Source: Flavobacterium sp. UBA807 (GTDB lineage: Bacteria; Bacteroidota; Bacteroidia; Flavobacteriales; Flavobacteriaceae). From it: a stretch of 9,666 nt of DNA. The position numbers and the translations under genes are program-made. The DNA lies in assembly GCA_002296885.1 (NCBI GenBank), contig DBIH01000054.1, positions 1 to 9,666 on the forward strand. Direction: 5' to 3'. The notes beneath the pieces are model-generated. The model searched no databases and was not told the DNA's origin. It saw only the letters and a list, made by a program, of their open reading frames with translations. Of this stretch, positions 6,661-9,666 are shown piece by piece; the first letter of the stretch is position 1; the number at the start of each line of letters is the position of its first letter.

Positions 6661-6769
6661 AGGAGCTATTTCCGGCTTTCCGCTTCAATCTTTTTTGTTT
6701 GTCACCCTGAGCGCAGTCGAAGGGTCTTACCATACAAACAAAAAAGGATTTTCACTTCAATCCGGGCTA
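6661..6769 (+). repeat. Intergenic hairpin repeat element, copy B
   Basis: Fills the gap between folE and cysS, starting 7 bp from the cysS start codon and ending next to the folE stop. It begins AGGAGC (6661), has TTTCCGCT (6677-6684), and then a perfect 12-bp inverted repeat: CTTTTTTGTTTG at 6690-6701 and CAAACAAAAAAG at 6735-6746. It closes with GGATT and CCGGGCTA (6762-6769). The order of landmarks is the same as in copy A (2051-2159), including ATC before the stem and one unpaired G (6747) before AT after it. The arms have different sequence from copy A yet pair fully, which suggests the hairpin is maintained. Its loop is 33 nt instead of 4 and contains another repeat type. Being between two same-strand genes it may be transcribed; on the minus strand no U-tract follows the stem, so it does not look like an ordinary terminator. 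Confidence 0.72.
6701..6729. repeat. Short dispersed repeat (CCCTGAGCGCAGTCGAAGGG type) in the loop of copy B
   Basis: The core CCCTGAGCGCAGTCGAAGGG can fold by pairing ACCCT with AGGGT. I recognise this as a widespread short repeat found between genes in many bacteria, the source of spurious 'HPERSRR' peptides when translated; one such peptide (CHPERSRRV) appears here. It occurs once in the window, exactly in the loop of copy B. No target-site duplication is evident at its borders. Confidence 0.65.
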
Positions 6770-7441
6770 TTAAAAATTGGTTTCCAGGCGAATATAGTCA
6801 AGAAATTCTCTTCTTGTTTTTTCTTCCTTGAATTTTCCTCCAAATTCAGAGGTAACAGTACTGCTTTCTATGTCGCGAATTCCTCTCGAATTAACACATA
6901 AATGTTTGGCATCAATCACACAGGCAACATCATCGGTTTCCAAAACCTTTTGCAGTTCCTGAACAATCTGCATTGTCAAACGTTCCTGCACCTGAGGTCT
7001 TTTGGCATAATAATCAACGATTCGGTTCATCTTAGAAAGCCCGACTACAGTTCCGTTAGAAATATAAGCCACATGCGCGCGGCCAATAATAGGAAGTAAA
7101 TGGTGTTCGCAGGTAGAGTAGAGCGTGATGTTTTTTTCAACCAGCATTTCTCCATATTTGTAGCTGTTGGCAAATGTAGAAGCTTTTGGTTTTTTATTAG
7201 GATTCAATCCACCAAAAATTTCTTTTACAAACATCTTGGCAACACGATTAGGAGTTCCTTTAAGACTATCATCGTTTAAATCCATTCCTAAGGTCTTAAG
7301 AATGTTTTCTACATCTTTTTTTATGGCATTTATTTTGTCCTCATCGCACATGTCAAAAGCATCTTCTCTTATAGGATTATTCGCGCTTGATGAAATATGG
7401 TTGTTTCCTATTTCGTCTTGAAAATCATCGTTATTTCTCAT
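6770..7441 (-). CDS. folE: GTP cyclohydrolase I
   Basis: Converts GTP to 7,8-dihydroneopterin triphosphate, the first committed step to tetrahydrofolate (and, in some organisms, to other pterins or queuosine-type precursors). The 223-residue product has the FolE core from about residue 36. Visible motifs: GTPNRVAKMF at 62-71, STCEHHLLPIIGRAHVAYI at 109-127 with zinc ligands Cys111 and His114 (His113 being the neighbouring catalytic-site histidine), VGLSKMNRIVDYYAKRPQVQERLT at 133-156 (shown in part), HLCVNSRGIRD at 180-190 with the third zinc ligand Cys182, and SSTVTSEFGGKF at 193-204. The first ~30 residues are polar, Asn/Asp-rich and probably disordered. The start at 7441 follows a promoter box by 40 nt; a start further in would shorten only this tail. 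All zinc ligands are present, so this is the zinc-dependent type I enzyme. Confidence 0.97.
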   Translation of the reverse strand: MRNNDDFQDEIGNNHISSSANNPIREDAFDMCDEDKINAIKKDVENILKTLGMDLNDDSLKGTPNRVAKMFVKEIFGGLNPNKKPKASTFANSYKYGEMLVEKNITLYSTCEHHLLPIIGRAHVAYISNGTVVGLSKMNRIVDYYAKRPQVQERLTMQIVQELQKVLETDDVACVIDAKHLCVNSRGIRDIESSTVTSEFGGKFKEEKTRREFLDYIRLETNF

Positions 7442-7481
7442 TAAAACTAAAGAATTACTGGGGGTTTTTTTAATATGGGAC

Positions 7482-7489
7482 CAAAGATA
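7482..7489 (-). promoter_or_regulatory. Candidate -7 promoter box for folE
   Basis: Reads TATCTTTG on the minus strand, a full match to TAnnTTTG and identical to the box before the PASTA gene. It is 40 nt from the folE ATG. No convincing -33 TTG element is seen. Confidence 0.45.
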
Positions 7490-7572
7490 ATTAATAAAAT
7501 TTAAACATTTTCCCTAAGTGTTAAAAATAGAAAATAATTAACTTTTAAGCCTCTTTATCGATGAAGTTTTTG

Positions 7573-7580
7573 TACATTTC
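7573..7580 (+). promoter_or_regulatory. Weak promoter-like box for the giant exported protein
   Basis: TACATTTC matches TAnnTTTG except for the last base and lies 23 nt before the ATG at 7604. The rest of the 162-bp divergent gap to folE is A/T-rich with nothing else I can identify. Low confidence because such a box occurs often by chance in A/T-rich DNA. Confidence 0.25.
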
Positions 7581-7603
7581 GCTGCAAAAAATTGACTATA
7601 AGA

Positions 7604-9666
7604 ATGAAAAAAATTTATTTTTACCTACTTTTCGTTGTACTATTCTCAATAAACAAAGCATTTTCACAAGGAGCTAACTGTGCAGGAGCAACAGCTTTTT
7701 GTGCCGGAGGTTCTGCTTTGACTTTCCAAAATTCAACAAATACTTCTGCTCAGTCGGGTATTGATTATGAGTGTCTCGGAAGTCAGCCTAACCCGGCTTG
7801 GTTTTACATGCAAATTAGTATTGCGGGAAATCTGGATTTTCATATATCACAAACAGATAATGGCGGAACACCACGTGATGTCGACTTTATAGCCTGGGGA
7901 CCTTTTTCCGCCTCTTCCTGTGGTTCAGCAAATTTAAATCCATCGACAAGTGTCGATTGTAGTTTTTCTCCCGACCCTGATGAATATTTTACAATTACTA
8001 ATGCGCAGGTTGGTCAAATATATATGGTTTTATTAACCAATTACAGCAACCAGCCGGGGCATATTACTTTAACCCAGACCAATGGCGGAGCTCCTGGAGC
8101 TGGTGCAACAGATTGTAACATTGTTTGTCCGCTGAATGTTCCTAATCAGGTTATATGCCCTGGAGGTCAGGCAATATTGACAGCTACGATTAGCGGAGCT
8201 ACGAGTTATCAATGGTCATCTTCGGTAACTGGTCCTATACCCGGAAACACACAATCTATTGTTGTAAACCAGGCAGCTACTTATACAGTTGTAGTTAATA
8301 AACCAGGTTGTGTAGCAAATGCAACAGATTCCGCAACAGTTTCTTTTAGTTCACCACCACCAATTAACCCACCAGCTAATTTAGATCAATGCAGCAACAT
8401 CCCTAACTTTAACTTAAATGCAGCTATTACTAATATTTTCAATGGTACAGGACTCAATCCTGCTGATTATGAAATTTATTTTCATACTACTGCAGCTGGT
8501 GCGCAAAACGTTGATAGCTCAATTCCAAACCCTTCGGCTTATCCTGGAACAAACGGGCAGACAGTTTATATATCCGTGACTGACAACAGTGCTTCGTCAA
8601 GTGGATGTGTTTATGTTTTTTCATTTACTCTTGCCACTCATGTTTGTACAGTGCAGCCTGCTCCGGTACCCAATCTTGTAGTTTGTGATGATGCTTCAAA
8701 TAATGGGACAGCTACTTTTGATTTGACACAGCAGACTGCCACTGCGATGGGAACTAATAACCCCGCCAATTATACACTTACCTATCACCTAAGTCAGGCT
8801 GCAGCAGATGCTAATACTGGAGCAATAACCGGAGCCGCTGCAACAGCATTTACGAATACCACAAACCCACAAACGATTTATATCAGGTTGGAAGATAATT
8901 CCAATCCGGCTACATACGGTACAGGAAGTTTTCAATTAATTGTAAATCCTTTGCCATCTGCTACAATTTCTGGAACGACTGCGCTTTGTCAAAATGCAGC
9001 AAATCCATCAATTACCTTCACGGGCTCAAATGGAATAAAACCCTACACGTTTACTTATACAGCTCCTGATGGGTCTTCTCATACCATTTCTACTACTGGA
9101 GCTAATAGTAGTGTTACGCTTCCTGTTTCTACAGCAACTGCCGGTACATTTACATATACTTTAGTAAGTGTGTCAAGCGCCAGTACACCAGCTTGTTCAC
9201 AATCACAGGCAGGTTCCGCAACAGTTACAGTTAACCCCACTCCAACAGCTACAATCTCGGGAACAATTGCGGTTTGTCAGAATACCGCAAATCCATCTAT
9301 AACTATCACAGGGGCAAATGGAACAGCTCCTTATACTTTTACTTATACAGATCCCAGTTCTGTTTCACATACTATTAATTCAGGAGCAAGTAGTTCAGTT
9401 ACAATTCCTGTTTCGACGGCTACGGCGGGAACATTTACGTATCAATTGGTAAGTGTTTCGAGTGGAACGCCATCTTGTTCACAAGCTCAGGCAGGTTCCG
9501 CAACAGTTACTGTAAATCCAATTCCAACAGCAACTATATCAGGAACGACTTCGGTTTGTCAGAATACTACAAGCCCATCAATTACCTTTACCGGCTCAAA
9601 CGGAATTAAACCGTATACATTTACTTATACAGCTCCTGACGGGTCTTCACATACCATTTCTACTAC
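7604..9666 (+). CDS. Large exported repeat protein, N-terminal part (probable type IX secretion cargo)
   Basis: The first 687 residues of a longer protein, open at the window end. Residues 1-21 are a signal peptide (MKK, hydrophobic core, A-F-S before Gln22). Residues 23-171 form a cysteine-containing module with PNPAWFYM and DVDFIAWGPF (92-101); I recall it at the start of many large flavobacterial surface proteins. An Ig-like domain follows at about 175-248 (CPGGQAILTATISGATSYQW ... YTVVV). Two related ~100-residue units come next, 249-348 and 349-451; both carry NPA-D/N-Y and QT-V/I-YI segments, and the second has VVCDDASNNGTATFDLT. From 452 on are ~95-residue tandem repeats. Such proteins usually end in a gliding-motility or type IX sorting domain, which is not visible here, so adhesion or gliding roles are inference. 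Ordinary A/T-rich codon use; divergent from folE. Confidence 0.9.
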   Translation, partial: MKKIYFYLLFVVLFSINKAFSQGANCAGATAFCAGGSALTFQNSTNTSAQSGIDYECLGSQPNPAWFYMQISIAGNLDFHISQTDNGGTPRDVDFIAWGPFSASSCGSANLNPSTSVDCSFSPDPDEYFTITNAQVGQIYMVLLTNYSNQPGHITLTQTNGGAPGAGATDCNIVCPLNVPNQVICPGGQAILTATISGATSYQWSSSVTGPIPGNTQSIVVNQAATYTVVVNKPGCVANATDSATVSFSSPPPINPPANLDQCSNIPNFNLNAAITNIFNGTGLNPADYEIYFHTTAAGAQNVDSSIPNPSAYPGTNGQTVYISVTDNSASSSGCVYVFSFTLATHVCTVQPAPVPNLVVCDDASNNGTATFDLTQQTATAMGTNNPANYTLTYHLSQAAADANTGAITGAAATAFTNTTNPQTIYIRLEDNSNPATYGTGSFQLIVNPLPSATISGTTALCQNAANPSITFTGSNGIKPYTFTYTAPDGSSHTISTTGANSSVTLPVSTATAGTFTYTLVSVSSASTPACSQSQAGSATVTVNPTPTATISGTIAVCQNTANPSITITGANGTAPYTFTYTDPSSVSHTINSGASSSVTIPVSTATAGTFTYQLVSVSSGTPSCSQAQAGSATVTVNPIPTATISGTTSVCQNTTSPSITFTGSNGIKPYTFTYTAPDGSSHTIST
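8957..9666 (+). repeat. Tandem ~95-residue coding repeats in the giant protein
   Basis: Repeat 1 is 8957-9244 (96 codons), repeat 2 is 9245-9526 (94 codons), repeat 3 starts at 9527 and is cut by the window. Each begins (S/T)ATISGT, then VCQN-type and PSIT segments, YTFTYT, STATAGTFTY and LVSVSS, and ends SATVTVNP-P. Repeats 1 and 2 share 23 identical bases at 9206-9228 and 9488-9510. Repeat 3 resembles repeat 1 more than repeat 2. More copies probably follow outside the window. Confidence 0.93.

Noticed and set aside
6655..6769. Possible T-box or other riboswitch leader before cysS
   Set aside because: No T-box sequence or antiterminator is seen, the phylum rarely uses T-boxes, and the gap is accounted for by the repeat element.
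6649..6901. Two overlapping plus-strand open frames of 60-81 codons over the cysS/folE junction
   Set aside because: They translate repeat copy B (one contains the well-known spurious HPERSRR peptide) and the antisense of folE.
7442..7603. Possible small RNA or regulatory RNA in the folE/giant-protein divergent gap
   Set aside because: The 162 bp are simply A/T-rich; apart from the two promoter-like boxes I find no strong hairpin or U-tract.
8957..9666. Possible CRISPR-like or satellite array
   Set aside because: The ~285-bp period is a multiple of three, keeps one reading frame and codes for Ig-like protein repeats; there are no short identical repeats with unique spacers.
1..9666. Defence island, prophage, integron or insertion sequence
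   Set aside because: Every gene but one small membrane protein belongs to a recognisable core or surface-protein family; no transposase, integrase, nuclease, toxin or inverted terminal repeats were found.

Overview
The window looks like chromosomal housekeeping DNA from a member of the Bacteroidota, most likely Flavobacterium or a close relative. Three things point there. The DNA is AT-rich with near-absent Shine-Dalgarno sites. Bacteroidota-type -7 promoter boxes (TAnnTTTG) sit at the expected distance before several starts. The right end holds the start of a large secreted, cysteine-containing repeat protein of the kind flavobacteria export by the type IX route. The assignment rests on recognising protein families and motifs by eye; no search was run.

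Left part (1-2237, minus strand): ddl (D-Ala-D-Ala ligase), then a small unassigned zinc-ribbon/one-TM protein 3 bp downstream, then coaD (phosphopantetheine adenylyltransferase, cut by the window edge). These three probably form one transcription unit read leftwards from a promoter near 1990. The 273-bp gap to the next, divergent, unit holds an intergenic repeat element with a perfect hairpin and three 7-bp tandem repeats.

Middle (2238-3894, plus strand): a membrane-anchored protein with two PASTA domains and no kinase domain overlaps by 11 bp an RluD-type 23S rRNA pseudouridine synthase. A 17-bp perfect-stem terminator serves both rluD and the convergent lgt gene. Next on the minus strand come folE (GTP cyclohydrolase I), cysS (cysteinyl-tRNA synthetase), yidD (membrane-insertion factor) and lgt (prolipoprotein diacylglyceryl transferase), reading leftwards from 7441 to 3933. 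cysS-yidD-lgt look co-transcribed. A second copy of the intergenic repeat element lies between folE and cysS, and a different, widespread short repeat occupies its loop.

Right end (7604-9666, plus strand): a gene for a very large exported protein begins and runs off the window. It has a signal peptide, an N-terminal module, an Ig-like domain, two related ~100-residue units, then ~95-residue tandem repeats. Repeats 1 and 3 are identical over 30 residues but differ at nine silent sites.

Several genes relate to the cell envelope: Ddl makes the D-Ala-D-Ala terminus, the PASTA protein may bind peptidoglycan, Lgt starts lipoprotein maturation and YidD aids membrane protein insertion. No phage, insertion sequence, CRISPR array, RNA gene or defence system was seen. 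The least explained items are the two structured repeats, the unassigned zinc-ribbon protein and the higher-order repeat pattern in the giant protein.
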